Shown here in pieces: positions 1 to 11,942 of a stretch of DNA of 64,000 nt; the first letter of the stretch is position 1, and each line of letters opens with the position of its first letter. This DNA comes from Maea johnstoni (Eukaryota > Annelida > Polychaeta > Spionida > Magelonidae). The DNA lies in contig OZ012694.1 in NCBI GenBank assembly GCA_963942565.1, forward strand, positions 27,075,528 to 27,139,527, read 5' to 3'. The position numbers and the translations under genes are program-made. The notes beneath the pieces were generated by a model, which did no database searches, was not told the DNA's origin, and saw only the letters and a list, made by a program, of their open reading frames with translations.

Positions 1-115
1 TTAAGGCTACAGTGAAACCTTGCAATGTGAAAACCCCAAAAACGTGAGCACCTCCTACAGCTAACACTTTTCCCCGGTCTAGTTTTTTCTAATACATTTT
101 AGTTTTATAAAGAAT
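1..115. other. Flank of foldback element, possible MITE relic
   Basis: Low-copy sequence left of the foldback element. Near its start it reads TACAGTGAAACCTTG, which resembles the CAGT-type ends of pogo/Tc1-mariner MITEs. The right flank after 6223 contains AGTGAGCACTTTCTTGGGG, a style also common in such elements, so the foldback element may have landed in an old MITE. The matching right terminus is not seen, so this is only a suggestion. Confidence 0.25.
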
Positions 116-1860
116 GGACGCCTGTTACAACTAATAATGTAACAACTACCGATAATGTAATACTCAACTGATAATGTAATAACATTTACTGATAATGTAA
201 TACTTAACTGATAACGTAATAAACTTTACCAATACTGTAATAAACTTGGCCAACTGATAACGTAATAAGGCATGAACGTATAATGTAATAACATGACTTA
301 ACTGATAATGTAATACACTCTTACTGATAATGTAATAACTTTTCCAAACCTTTTCAAAGTTTCACGCAAATTCATTTGAGAGTAGTTTGAAACATTCATG
401 CATCTAACATATCAAGTTCTGCACTTAGAAAAATAAATAGGGGTGGGGTTCTGATGTCGGGAGAGGGGCGGATGGGTTGGTGTTGACTAGGCAGGGGTGC
501 CAGATATTCTGATTAAGTATCATCTTTTGTATGTGTTTCAATGTGTATTCTTTTGTGTTATGCCTGCATATCAACACATTTCAAGTGTACAAAAAGCTTT
601 TTGAATGAGATTTTTGGCCAATATATTACTTGTTGCAATGTATGGCAGTTTCATTTAAAGGGAGAGGCAATTCAAAATTTTAAAATTGAAAGTTTCATTT
701 CCTAGCATATTCACTTTTGCGAATTGTACAATTTTGTAATACATAACAGTACAATAAACCCTTTGCTGATAATGTAATAATTCAACTGATAATGTAATAA
801 TCCCTTACTGATAATGTAATAGTTCAACTGATAGTGTAATAATACTCCGAATGATTATGAAATGAATCAACTAATAATGTAATACCTCCACTTATGATGT
901 GATAAACTCTGACTGATAATGTTATATCTCAACCGATAACGTAATAAACCTGAGAACTCTAACTCAACCAATAACGTAATAAATCTGTATAATGTTATAA
1001 CTCAACCGATAACGTAATAAACCTGAGAACTCTGACTCAACCGATAACGTAATAAACCTGAGAACTCTAACTCAACCAATAACGTAATAAATCTGTATAA
1101 TGTTATAACTCAACCAAATAACGTAATAAATCTGTATAATGTTATAACTCAACCGATAACGTAATAAACCTGAGAACTCTAACTCAACCAACAACGTAAT
1201 AAACCTGAGAATTCAAACTCAACCAATAACGTAATAAATCTGTATAATGTTATAACTCAACTGATAACGTAATAAACCTGGGAACTCTAACTAATCCAAT
1301 AATGTAATAAATCTGTATAATGTTATAACTAAACCAATAATGTAATAAATCTGTATAATGTTATAACTCAACCGATAATGTAATAAACCTGAGAATTCTA
1401 ACTCAACCGATAACGTTATAAACCTGAGAATTCTGACTTGACTGATAATGTTAGAAACCTGAGAACTCTGAGGACTGTAACTGATAATGTTATATATCAA
1501 CCGATAATGTAATAAACGTGAATGATTTTATATCTCAACCCGATAACGTAATAAACCTGAGAATTCTGACTCAACCGATAACGTTATAAACCTGAGAATT
1601 CTGACTTGACTGATAATGTTAGAAACTTGAGAACTCTGAGGACTCTAACTGATAATGTTATATATCAACCGATAACGCAATAAACGTTAATAATATTATA
1701 TCTCAACCGATAACGTAATAAACCTGACCGATAATGTTACATCTCAACTGATAATGTAATAAACTCGGACTGATAATGTAATATCTCAACCTAGAATGTA
1801 ATAGACCTGAATGATAATGTAATAAACTCCAACTTATAATGTAATAACTCAACCGATAAT
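116..1860 (+). repeat. FB1 left arm
   Basis: Outer cores occur at spacings of roughly 15-24 bp (for example after 130, 150, 165 and 185). A unique block at 358-765 contains CACTTAGAAAAATAAATAGG and a G-rich patch near 440-490. The inner array then mixes ACTGATAATGTAATA units with longer composite units carrying CCTGAGAACTCTAACTC and CTGTATAATGTTATAACTC. No reading frame of note is present. Confidence 0.85.
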
Positions 1861-2353
1861 GTCTGTAGGACTTTTTTGTCTATCTAAAGGGCTCAACTGG
1901 GATTACTAAGATAGTTCCCACGTATCCTCATCCCACTGTTTTCCATGTCTGGCCTTAAAGACATCTAATAATCATCCTATCATGCCTAAATGCAACGCAC
2001 ACCTTAAGTCCTGAAGTATTTTGTTAGTTCCTGCTTGTACTTCTTTCCATAAAATTGAAATATATGTCGACCCTTTCCTATCATGATCATTACTGCTGGA
2101 GTAATGAAAATTAGACCTCAACTACAGCATTTCTAAGATTTTGTGGATTATTACCACTGGATTAAAAAAAGCCAGCTGGATAGCACTGTGCCAGATTGTC
2201 CTTTCAAATGATACATAAATAAATTGAGTTGGACTTCTTGAGGATTATTTGGAAATTATTTCAGGAAAATTGGACAGATGATGGAGAATGTCTTACTAAT
2301 CCCACCATCCCACCTCAGCATCTTTCCACTTACAAAAGCATTGGATATATATG

Positions 2354-2433
<80 letters not shown>

Positions 2434-2435
2434 TA

Positions 2436-2490
<55 letters not shown>

Positions 2491-2558
2491 GCATACATAC
2501 ATACACACACACACACAAATATATATATATATATATAAATATATACATACATACATAC

Positions 2559-2651
<93 letters not shown>

Positions 2652-3001
2652 CATATATATACTAGTATATATGATTATTTCATGATATCTGATGAATGTG
2701 ACAATGCTAGACAAGATGATTTTTGAAGGCCAGAAAGAGGAAACCATGAGAAGGGGATACATGGGGAACTGTCAGAGTAATCCTAGATGAACACTACAAA
2801 TAGACAAAAATAACACATACCATGAGTTAAAAAGTTGCATTGAACAACATTTGGGTGTGCAGTCTGAAAATTATGTAGCTTATGATTTTCTTTGTATTAA
2901 AGCATGACAGGTTGATCTTTAGAAGTCCCCAAGGCCAGATAGGGGAACAGTGTGAACCATCTGAGTTATCCAAGTTGAAACAGCCAAAAGGTCCTACAGA
3001 C
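1861..3001. mobile_element. Nested DNA element with about 140-bp TIRs inside the FB1 left arm
   Basis: The left end, GTCTGTAGGACTTTTTTGTC, matches the reverse strand at 3001, GTCTGTAGGACCTTTTGGCT. The match continues inward through CAACT.GGAT.ACT.AGAT, TCTGGCCTT and TCATGC, for about 140 bp with substitutions and small indels. The foldback array breaks off at 1860 and resumes in the same orientation at about 3244, so this element interrupts the arm. Its centre is a compound TA microsatellite (2344-2670). No transposase frame is visible. AAT flanks both sides and could be a short target duplication. A further 240 bp (3002-3243) is neither array nor TIR and is unexplained. Confidence 0.65.
2344..2670. 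repeat. Compound (TA)n / (CATA)n / (AC)n microsatellite
   Basis: Long TA runs are interrupted by short CATA and AC runs around 2490-2560. The open frames here encode only alternating Tyr-Ile and are not genes. Confidence 0.97.
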
Positions 3002-3243
3002 AATGAGTTTTAGTAATTTTCATTGGATAGTAACGTGGTATATGTTGTAAAGAACACATAGCATATGCTTTCCTTTCTATTATCAATTTTAATTTTAAGA
3101 TCTATGCCTTACATTATAAAAATAAGGGTGCTTTCTACTGCTATGTAATGCTAGTGATATGGGATCTGACACACCACGGCCAGCCGCTTGCCCCACCCCA
3201 GTAGGGGGTCTTCCTTATATGAAGTATTCCTATTCAAGCTGTA
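3002..3243. other. Unassigned segment within FB1
   Basis: AT-rich sequence between the nested element and the resumed foldback array. It ends in a GC-rich stretch (CCACGGCCAGCCGCTTGCCC, about 3173-3192). No frame or repeat partner is seen. Confidence 0.5.
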
Positions 3244-3466
3244 AGAAAACCTGACTGATAATATAATGAACCTTGGCTGATAATATGAGTATTCAACTTA
3301 TAATGTAATACCTCAACTTATAATGTAATAAACTCTGACTGATAACGTAAAAATTCAACTAGACTGATGATGTATTGAACCTTGACTGATGATGTAATGA
3401 ATCAACTTATAATGTAATAAACTCTGATTGATAATTTAATATCTCAACCGATAATGTAATAAAATA

Positions 3467-6223
3467 TATTACATTATCAGTCAGAGTTCTCAGGTTTATT
3501 ACGTTATCGGTTGAGATATAATATTATTGGTCAGAGTTCTCAGATTTATTACGTTATCGGTTGAGTCAGAGTTCTCAGGTTTATTACATTATTGGTTGAG
3601 TTAGAGTTCTCAGGTTTATTACGTTATCGGTTGAGTCAGAGTTCTCAGGTTTATTACGTTATTGGTTGAGTTAGAGTTCTCAGGTTTATTACGTTTTTAG
3701 TTGAGTCAGAGTTCTCAGGTTTATTACTTTATCGGTTGTGTCAGATTTCTCAGGTTTATTACGTTATTGGTTGAGTCAGAGTTCTCAGGTTTATTACGTT
3801 ATCGGTTGAGTTATAACATTATACAGATTTATTACGTTATTGGTTGAGTTATAACATTATACAGATTTATTACGTTATCGGTTGAGTCAGAGTTCTCAGG
3901 TTTATTACGTTATCGGTTGAGTTATAACATTATACAGATTTATTACGTTATTGGTTGAGTTATAACATTATACAGATTTATTACATTATTGGTTGACTAG
4001 AGTTCTCAGGTTCATTACGTTATCGGTTGAGTTATAACATTATACAGATTTATCACGTTATTGGTTGAGTTATGACATTATACAGATTTATTACATTATT
4101 GGTTGAGTTAGAGTTCTCAGGTTTATTACGTTATTGGTTGAGTTATAACATTATACAGATTTATCACGTTATTGGTTGAGTTTGAGTTCTCAAGTTTATT
4201 ACGTTATCGGTTGAGTTAGAGTTCTCAGGTTTATTACGTTATCGGTTGAGTCAGAGTTCTCAGGCTTATTACGTTATTGGTTGAGTTAGAGTTCTCAGGT
4301 TTATTACGTTATCGGTTGAGTCAGAGTTCTCAGGTTTATTACGTTATCGGTTGAGTTATAACATTATACAGATTTATTACGTTATTGGTTGAGTTATAAC
4401 ATTATACAGATTTATTACATTATTGGTTGAGTTAGAGTTCTCAGGTTTATTACGTTATTGGTTGAGTTATAACATTATACAGATTTATTACGTTATTGGT
4501 TGAGTTTGAGTTCTCAAGTTTATTACGTTATTGGTTGAGTTAGAGTTCTCAGGTTTATTACGTTATCGGTTGAGTCAGAGTTCTCAGGTTTATTACGTTA
4601 TTGGTTGAGTTAGAGTTCTCAGGTTTATTACGTTATCGGTTGAGTCAGAGTTCTCAGGTTTATTACGTTATCGGTTGAGTTATAACATTATACAGATTTA
4701 TTACGTTATTGGTTGAGTTATAACAATATACAGATTTATTACGTTATTGGTTGAGTCAGAGTTCTCAGGTTTATTACGTTATTGGTTGAGTTATAACATT
4801 TTACAGATTTATTACATTATTGGTTGAGTTAGAGTTTTCAGGTTTATTATGTTATTGGTTGAGTTAGAGTTCTCAGGTTTATTACATTATTGGTTGAGTC
4901 AGAGTTCTCAGGTTTATTACGTTATTGGTTTAGTCAGAGTTCTCAGGTTTATTACGTTATTGGTTGAGTCAGAGTTCTCAGGTTTATTACGTTATCGGTT
5001 GAGTCAGTTCTCAGGTTTATTACGTTATTGGTTGAGTTAGAGTTCTTAGGTTTATTACGTTATTGGTTGAGTTATAACATTATACAGATTTATTACGTTA
5101 TTGGTTGACTAGAGTTCTTAGGTTTATTACGTTATCGGTTGAGTCAGAGTTCTCAGGTTTATTACGTTATCGGTTGAGTCAGTTCTCAGGTTTATTACGT
5201 TATTGGTTGAGTTAGAGTTCTTAGGTTTATTACGTTATTGGTTGAGTTATAACATTTTACAGATTTATTACGTTATTGGTTGAGTTAGAGTTCTCAGGTT
5301 TATTACGTTATCGGTTAAGTGATGACATTATCAGTCAGAGTTCTCAGATTTATTACGTTATTGGTTGAGATATAACATTATCAGTCAGGTTTATTACATT
5401 ATCGGTTGAGATGTTACATTATCAGTCAGAGTTTATCACATCATAAGTGGAGGTATTACATTATTAGTTGATTCATTTCATAATCATTCGGAGTATTATT
5501 ACACTATCAGTTGAACTATTACATTATCAGTAAGGGATTATTACATTATCAGTTGAATTATTACATTATCAGCAAAGGGTTTATTGTACTGTTATGTATT
5601 ACAAAATTGTACAATTCGCAAAAGTGAATATGCTAGGAAATGAAACTTTCAATTTTAAAATTTTGAATTGCCAATCCCTTTAAATGAAACTGCCATACAT
5701 TGCAACAAGTAATATATTGGCCAAAAATCTCATTCAAAAAGCTTTTTGTACACTTGAAATGTGTTGATATGCAGGCATAACACAAAAGAATACACATTGA
5801 AACACATACAAAAGATGATACTTAATCAGAATATCTGGCACCCCTGCCTAGTCAACACCAACCCATCCGCCCCTCTCCCGACATCAGAACCCCACCCCTA
5901 TTTATTTTTCTAAGTGCAGAACTTGATATGTTAGATGCATGAATGTTTCAAACTACTCTCAAATGAATTTGCGTGAAACTTTGAAAAGGTTTGGAAAAGT
6001 TATTACATTATCAGTAAGAGTGTATTACATTATCAGTTAAGTCATGTTATTACATTATACGTTCATGCCTTATTACGTTATCAGTTGGCCAAGTTTATTA
6101 CATTATTGGTAAAGTTTATTACGTTATCAGTTAAGTATTACATTATCAGTAAATGTTATTACATTATCAGTTGAGTATTACATTATCGGTAGTTTATTAC
6201 ATTATTAGTTGTAACAGACGCCC
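3467..6223 (-). repeat. FB1 right arm
   Basis: Reverse-oriented array of two alternating composite units: one of about 35 bp containing GAGTTCTCAGGTTTATTACG, and one of about 38 bp containing ATAACATTATACAGATTTAT. They give way to the unique block (5577-5995) and then the outer cores. This arm is about 1 kb longer than the left arm, which fits expansion of the inner array by slippage or unequal exchange. The centre at 3450-3485 is itself a palindrome joining ATAATGTAATA to its reverse complement. Confidence 0.85.
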
Positions 6224-6289
6224 CCTAATCCGAACAGTGAGCACTTTCTTGGGGAGAAAATGGTCCTGAGAACCCCCTATAGTGATTAG
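6224..6289. other. Right flank of FB1
   Basis: A short stretch with AGTGAGCACTTTCTTGGGG and CTATAGTGATTAGT, in the style of pogo/mariner MITE ends. It leads into the minisatellite. Confidence 0.25.
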
Positions 6290-7095
6290 TAAGGTATGGG
6301 GATGAGGGGTTCCATTTGAATATTAGCTTTAAGGTGTGTGTGTGTGTGGGGGGGGGGGGGGGTTGGGATTTCACCTTGATATTAGCTTAAAGGTGTGGAG
6401 ATTTGTGGTTTTACTTGGATATTAGCTTCACGGTGTGGGAAGGAAAGATGTCACTTTGATATTAGCCTTAAGGTGGGGGGGGGGGGGGAGGACGGGGTTT
6501 CACTTTGATATTAGCTTTAAGGTGTGGAGATGTGGGGTTTCACTTTGAAATCAGCTTTAAGGTGGGGAAGTTGAGGTTTTACTTGGATGTTAGCTTTTAG
6601 TTGTGGGGATGTGGGGTTTTACATGTACTTGAATATTAGCATTAAGGTGTGGGGAGGAGGGATTTCACTTTGATATTAGCTTTACGGTGTGTGGAGGTGG
6701 GATTTTATCTGGATATCAGCTTTAAGGTATAGGGAGGTGGGATTTTAACTGGATATTAGCTTTAAGGTATAGGGAGGTGGGATTTTACCTGGATATAAGC
6801 TTTAAGGTATAGGGAGGTGGGATTTTACCTGGATATTAGCTTTAAGGTATACGGAGGTGGGGCTTCACTTGGATGTAAGCCCTATAGCTTGAGGGGTGGG
6901 GGGGGGGGGGGGGTAGGGGTTTCACTTGGATATTAGCTTCGATGTGTGGGGAGGTGATGATTTCACTTTACTATTAGCTTTAAGGTGTGAAGATGTGGGA
7001 TTTTACTTAGATATTAGCATTAAGGTATGGGGAGGTGGGGTTTTACTTGGATATTAGCTTTAGCTATATTTATATACATGGATGTTTCACTTAGA
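6290..7095 (+). repeat. 40-bp G-rich minisatellite
   Basis: About 20 degenerate copies of a unit containing GGATATTAGCTTTAAGGT, then a purine-rich GGGGAGGTGGG segment, then GATTTTAC. Neighbouring copies at 6721 and 6761 lie exactly 40 bp apart. Some copies have poly-G expansions (about 6349-6362, 6476-6488, 6897-6913). Not coding. Confidence 0.85.
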
Positions 7096-7500
7096 TGTAA
7101 GTCCTTTGGTGTGAGGGGGAGATGTGGAAATAGAAACAACAGAAAACAGAACAGCGAACACAGTCCACCGCATACCACACCAAGTTCAGGCAAATAGTGA
7201 ATTGGCAAACCAAATAAACACAGAAGCATCATGACAACAAATGTACATGAATAAAGATAAAAAGAACACTGAACGAAGTTCGCTGATCACCTCTTTGGTA
7301 TTGGCGTAAAGCACACAACATTTGCATTGGCTTAGTTCTGTCTAAACAGATAACAACGAGTAGGAAGCATTAACTTAACTATGACAATCAGACAGTTGAG
7401 AATGAGAAAAAAAGTGGTGTATTACATAGATGTATACATTTATATTACAATAGCATACGGTCGGATAACTGTTGTACTTCATATGCCCGATACGATTGTT
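7096..7500. other. Low-copy sequence, no gene seen
   Basis: AT-rich DNA. One 70-codon reverse frame (7020-7232) straddles the minisatellite edge and has no recognisable domain. Confidence 0.5.
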
Positions 7501-7819
7501 GAATGTTTCAAATATTTGGGAGGAACACTATCTCACATGAATAGCTACTGCTAGAGTCTTTCACCTGGCATGTGCTTTGGTTTATAAAGAGAAAAAGGGG
7601 GAGATATAAGTAAATAATATATACTATTTTTGGCATTTTACATTGCTTTCAGACGGAAGCCATCTAGACCAAAGGGGAAGTCACCATGATTATACGGAGA
7701 TTGGCACTAACTCTGAAATCATGATTTCTCCCACGTTCTGTCTGATGTGTGTCCTATGTTCCTACATGTAACATTTATAAATCCTATCGTGACTGACCAG
7801 ATGTATGGCCATATTACGT

Positions 7820-7822
<3 letters not shown>
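7501..7822 (+). repeat. Dispersed repeat DR1, copy 1, with (GA)n at its end
   Basis: This block reappears in reverse orientation at 42470-42790. Shared landmarks in order are GAATGTTTC..ATAT.TGGGAGGAAC, GCTAGAGTCTTTCACCTGGC, ATGTGCTTTGGTTTATAAAG, TTTTTGGCATTTTACATTGC, GGAGATTGGCACTAACTCT, AATCATGATTTCTCCCACG and ATATTACGTGTTGAGAGAG. Both copies run directly into a GA/CT microsatellite at this last end. No coding potential is seen. The type of element is unknown. Confidence 0.85.

Positions 7823-7874
<52 letters not shown>
7822..7874 (+). repeat. (GA)n microsatellite
   Basis: About 26 uninterrupted GA units directly abutting DR1. Confidence 0.97.
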
Positions 7875-7878
<4 letters not shown>

Positions 7879-7960
7879 AGCGCAAAATGAGTGCAACTTG
7901 CTGTTTCCAGCTAGTTGTATTTGGTGCTAAAACAAGGCAATAGCTTTACATGTATATACA

Positions 7961-8335
<375 letters not shown>

Positions 8336-8479
8336 GTATTTCTACCCATTGTAGTTAAGCTTAACAGCGGAATTAGTATTTATAATCTTTTGGCAGGAGC
8401 TATACTGTATCAAAGTAGCCTGCTGTTTTCCAGTCGGAATATGAACACATCAAAAGAAAAAACATCGTCTTCACCATCA

Positions 8480-8582
8480 CGGACTTGAACTCTAGGTCGT
8501 TCATATCCACACGCTGAGGCAGGTAATTTTACAAGGCGACAGCTAGGCCACCTGCTTGCCCCGGCTACTAAAAATATCTACC
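8480..8582 (-). mobile_element. tRNA-derived SINE fragment
   Basis: On the reverse strand the segment has a box A-like TGGCCTAGCTGT about 15 bp from its start and a box B-like GAGTTCAAGTCC further on, in tRNA order. The spacing is longer than in a real tRNA and no cloverleaf closes well, so it is read as the head of a SINE. It differs from the SINEs at 44604 and 56116. Confidence 0.45.
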
Positions 8583-9086
8583 ATCAAAACATTCCCTTTT
8601 CCACCTGTTTCTTCGCTTTCATTCATTGGCTTTTGAAATTGATAGTTGATATTCAGTTCTTTGATGAGTTTTCTTTAATACCACATTTAATAAATGTCAT
8701 TTTTATTCTTTGGTAGGAGTCAACACATATATTACGCTGTGAGAACGGAAACTAGATATCATGATAGGGAGAAGAAACAAATTAACATGAGTCAATGCCC
8801 TCATTCTGGAAGACGCCATCACTTATAGACGAGATATTAACCGACTGTTGCTCACACAGATGCAATACCTATAACAAATAATACAACGATTGATTTGCAT
8901 CGAATCATAGCAGGTAGCATTTTTTGACCTGTAAGACCTTTGAGGCCATCACAGTCGGATCAAATTACAAACAAATAATCTTAAAGCGGATTAGTATTTA
9001 GAGTTTAGATTTCGATTATCATGACGTTTTACTAGATTAAGATAAATCGTATAAAATATACGGTAGTGAATCCATCCATACCACCC

Positions 9087-9090
<4 letters not shown>
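8583..9090. other. Low-copy sequence, no gene seen
   Basis: AT-rich sequence with no long frame, repeat partner or RNA gene that I can recognise. Confidence 0.5.

Positions 9091-9132
<42 letters not shown>
9091..9132 (+). repeat. (CT)n microsatellite
   Basis: About 21 CT units, followed by a short (CA)n. Confidence 0.96.
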
Positions 9133-9134
<2 letters not shown>

Positions 9135-9888
9135 ATACACACACACATTTTCTAAATGTTCTTAGTTTAAGATGTCACTGTTACCCTGTCGAATACCGTA
9201 CTATGCCTTTAAAGGTTACATTTGCTATCAGTTTACGGGGAACTAACATTCAGACATCTGACATTTTTGTTAAATTGCCCAAGGCGTAACATTTTGATTA
9301 TATAACATTTTCTGGAATGTCACCCTCACCTCACAAGATTATATAATGAAAAGAAACAGGCCCTATGGCAAAAATACAGTCAATACCTTCTGCGGGATAT
9401 AGTATAGAGGAGCACACCTCTACCGACCAATCAGTGAGCAGCTGCCACGGAGGAGATATGGTAATACCGTATGACAAAGTAGACAGCTATACCATTTGCA
9501 TTCTTTCTGAACTATAAAGGTCAGCAGACATGTGTCCATAAGTCACCTGGCTAGTTCGTCGTGTCAGGGGCGCTGACGGCATGATCAAAAGGTTGATGGC
9601 AAACAAGTCGGCGCACGTGTTCGCCATAGTCTGCTGCGGCTGCTGCGGCGCGCATTGTAGCAAGGGAAATAGACTGTTTTGTCATTCGTCACGCAATCAG
9701 CTTGTCTATTCCCGCTGTCTAGGCGGCAATGGTCGTGACACGAGAGGTTATACATGTACCCAGTGTGGCCCCAATGCTGACATGACTAAATGGCATTAGC
9801 ATACATGTAGTTCACGATATGCATTTCTAGTTAGCAGTTATATCAGTTGTATGAGCATGTTTTAACAGTGGGGCCTACCTAGATACGG
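9133..9888. other. Low-copy sequence, no gene supported
   Basis: Contains a 72-codon frame (9581-9799) with eight cysteines and a run of Cys-Cys-Gly. It has no signal peptide or recognisable domain, so it is not called. Confidence 0.4.
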
Positions 9889-10131
9889 TACATATATTCA
9901 ATTCCTGCACCAGTCGACCAGTGCCTGGTTTTACAAAGACTCATGGATACTACATGTCAAAAAATAAGCCAAACATCAATGACTCAGTAGGGTGCAAATC
10001 GAAGCTATGTTCAGTTGTGAGGTCATCCATGCATCCATGCCTAGGAAACAGGCTCACAATCGGGCGTTGGGTCGCGTATCCTGTCTGGGTTGCCCACGCA
10101 TTTAGTGCAGGAATTGAATGTCGGCACTGTA
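9889..10131 (+). mobile_element. MITE-1 copy A
   Basis: First of nine copies of a roughly 250-bp element. The family's terminal inverted repeats begin TACAGTGCCGACATTTAATT and continue into CCTGCAC. Internal landmarks in order are CAGTCGACC, ATGTCAAAAAATAAGCC, TCATCCATGCATCCATGC, AGGAAAC and TTTAGTGCAGGAATT. The CAGTGC end flanked by TA is the style of the Tc1/mariner superfamily, so that is the inferred family. In this copy the left TIR is worn (TACATATATTCAATTCC) and the right one is intact. The 129-codon frame across it is not a gene. Confidence 0.85.
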
Positions 10132-10790
10132 GTCGAGTGGTCCAAGGCGTTGCCGCTGACAGCTCTCTTTCTCTTACCACTGTCCTGGTACAATCTCGGT
10201 CGGGGTATGTGAGTAGGTTTCTATTGAGTTCGGGGTTAGGCAGTGGTTTTCCCAGGGCAATTGGGTTTACTCCACCACTTACAACTACGTGTAGGTCAAG
10301 TCACAACTAGTGCCAATTGAGGAACCTCCAATATCAAGTTTTGATAGTAAAATATGTACTGCAGTTATTTTACGTATAGACCGATTTTATAGTTACCATA
10401 AAAAGGTTTACGAAGCACGTAATACTCAATCATACTTGATCTTTTTGATATTCAATGTACAAATTGTACAGATGTAAAGCTTGCTATCTTCCACCAATCA
10501 CAAGCCCCATAAAGTATGCGCTATAAGACAAATCCGACTAGCCTTTATGCTCTAAGCTGTGTCAACCACCGCCATGTTATTCATGATATATTAAGCAAGC
10601 TTCTCTTGATCTGTGATTTGTGGAAGGCATTCAACCTGGAAGCCTGGATTGTTTATGTAATTTATATGTAATTTACCCGAGTTATTTGTCGACTTCGCGT
10701 AGTAATTCCTCGGTTATATCACCCTAAAACCGCTTCCTTGTGAATTATCTATCACCCCCTTGGGGTTTGTGGAATCACAGTGTACGACAG
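10132..10790. other. Low-copy sequence, no gene seen
   Basis: No recognisable gene or repeat; ordinary AT-rich sequence. Confidence 0.45.
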
Positions 10791-11175
10791 CAGTCTCCCT
10801 GGCTTCTATTTGATAAATGATAGACTAAAATACTGTTCGCAAATATCACAACCATTCATTCTGAAACTAGAGACCGGTGTAACAGTGCTCCGTGACCGCC
10901 CGTGCTCAGTGACCCGGGCAGTCTCCCTGGCTCCTAAATGATAAATAGCACACTAAAATACTGTTCGCAAATATCACAACCATTCATTCTGAAACTAGAG
11001 CCCGGTGTAACAGTGCTCCGTGACCGCCAGTGCTCAGTGACCCGGGCAGTCTCCCTGGCTCCTAAATGATAAATAGCACACTAAAATACTATTCGCAAAT
11101 ATCACAACCATTCATACTGAAACTAGAGCCCGGTGTAACAGTGCTCGGTGACCGCCAGTGCTCAGTGACCCGGGG
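10791..11175 (+). repeat. 128-bp tandem repeat, three copies
   Basis: TACTGTTCGC recurs at 10831 and 10959, and as TACTATTCGC at 11087: an exact 128-bp period. Each unit contains CAGTCTCCCTGGC, ATCACAACCATTCATTCTG and GTGCTCAGTGACCCGGG. The copies are very similar, so the expansion looks recent. Confidence 0.92.
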
Positions 11176-11283
11176 ATCACGGGCACCTATCACAGCACCC
11201 AGACCGTAATGAATCAATTATTTACGAGATAGGAGATAGTATAAAGATTAAAAGGATATGTTTTCTGGAAAGGATTTAGCATT

Positions 11284-11505
11284 GATAGTGAAGTGATGAT
11301 GGTGCTTTGTTATGGTGATGATAAGGATGATAATGGTGATGATGATGACGATCATCATCATCACTGTTGTAATCGCCATCAACACTATTATCATTGTCAT
11401 TCTCGACAATATAATCGTCCTCATCGCCGCCATCAATATTCCAATCATCATCATCAGCATCAGCATCATCATCATCAGCAGCATCACTATAGTCGTCATC
11501 GATGA
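11284..11505. repeat. GAT/CAT trinucleotide-rich region
   Basis: GATGATGAT runs turn into CATCATCAT runs around 11350, giving an imperfect inverted arrangement. The frames here encode Met/Ile or His/Asp repeats and are low-complexity. Confidence 0.85.
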
Positions 11506-11809
11506 AACACCGACAAAAATGAAAATAAAGTTGCCAAAGAGTGTATTAACTGTACTTACCCGGACAGTTTGCTGATCCGGATAAGGAACTGCTGACGTTT
11601 TCTATGTGTCGTCTTTTGAAGTCGTCTTTACCACGACGCCTGTCTCTCCTGGGTCTTCCCCAACTGCCTTACATCCTAAAAGAAAAAATAAGAAACGTTG
11701 TATCATCCAACTTACGTTGTACAGCATCCCTTTTGTTGCAAGTATTAATGTGTCCGGTGTTTATAGTAATCATTTTCATTATACCCTATACCTGTTAACT
11801 GAGAGGGTC
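11506..11809. other. Low-copy sequence, no gene seen
   Basis: Two overlapping frames (11604-11798, 11606-11965) lack any recognisable domain. Confidence 0.4.
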
Positions 11810-11942
11810 TTGTCAGCATTGTACCTGTTTTCCCCGTTCTTCTATTTTTTTGCGTTCATGTTAAGATATTTTATATGTTTATATAGATGTATCGTATTTT
11901 CATTTTCCATGATATGGCAAATAAACAAACAATACAAATGTA
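11810..11942 (+). mobile_element. Possible LINE 3' tail fragment
   Basis: T-rich sequence with CTTCTATTTTTTTGCG ending in CAAATAAACAAACAATACAA. This resembles the 3' end of the LINE at 54550-57830 (T-rich tract, then GTCAATAAAGATA, then short A-rich repeats). Match by eye only. Confidence 0.35.

Larger units (their letters stand above)
116..6223. mobile_element. Foldback-type DNA element FB1 (about 6.1 kb)
   Basis: The outer ends are inverted repeats: GGACGCCTGTTACAACTAAT at 116 and, on the reverse strand from 6223, GGGCGTCTGTTACAACTAAT. Each arm has three domains: an outer array of CTGATAATGTAATA-like cores (about 130-345 and 5991-6205), a unique block of about 410 bp (358-765 and 5577-5995, nearly exact reverse complements), and a long inner array (766-1860 and 3244-5575). 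The array switches orientation at about 3467, so the arms meet with almost no loop. No transposase frame is visible, so the element looks non-autonomous. The plan matches that of foldback elements such as Drosophila FB and the sea-urchin TU elements, but family membership is inferred. No clear target-site duplication is visible. Confidence 0.88.

Noticed and set aside
2229-2762. Tyr-Ile repeat open frames on both strands (also at 7915-8354, 33328-33945, 46467-46871, 47909-48397)
   Set aside because: They translate TA microsatellites, which have no stops in several frames.
9581-9799. 72-codon cysteine-rich frame
   Set aside because: No signal peptide, domain or splice context; the start context and composition do not stand out from chance.
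9921-10310. 129-codon frame
   Set aside because: Runs across MITE-1 copy A, and the matching region in other copies has no conserved frame.
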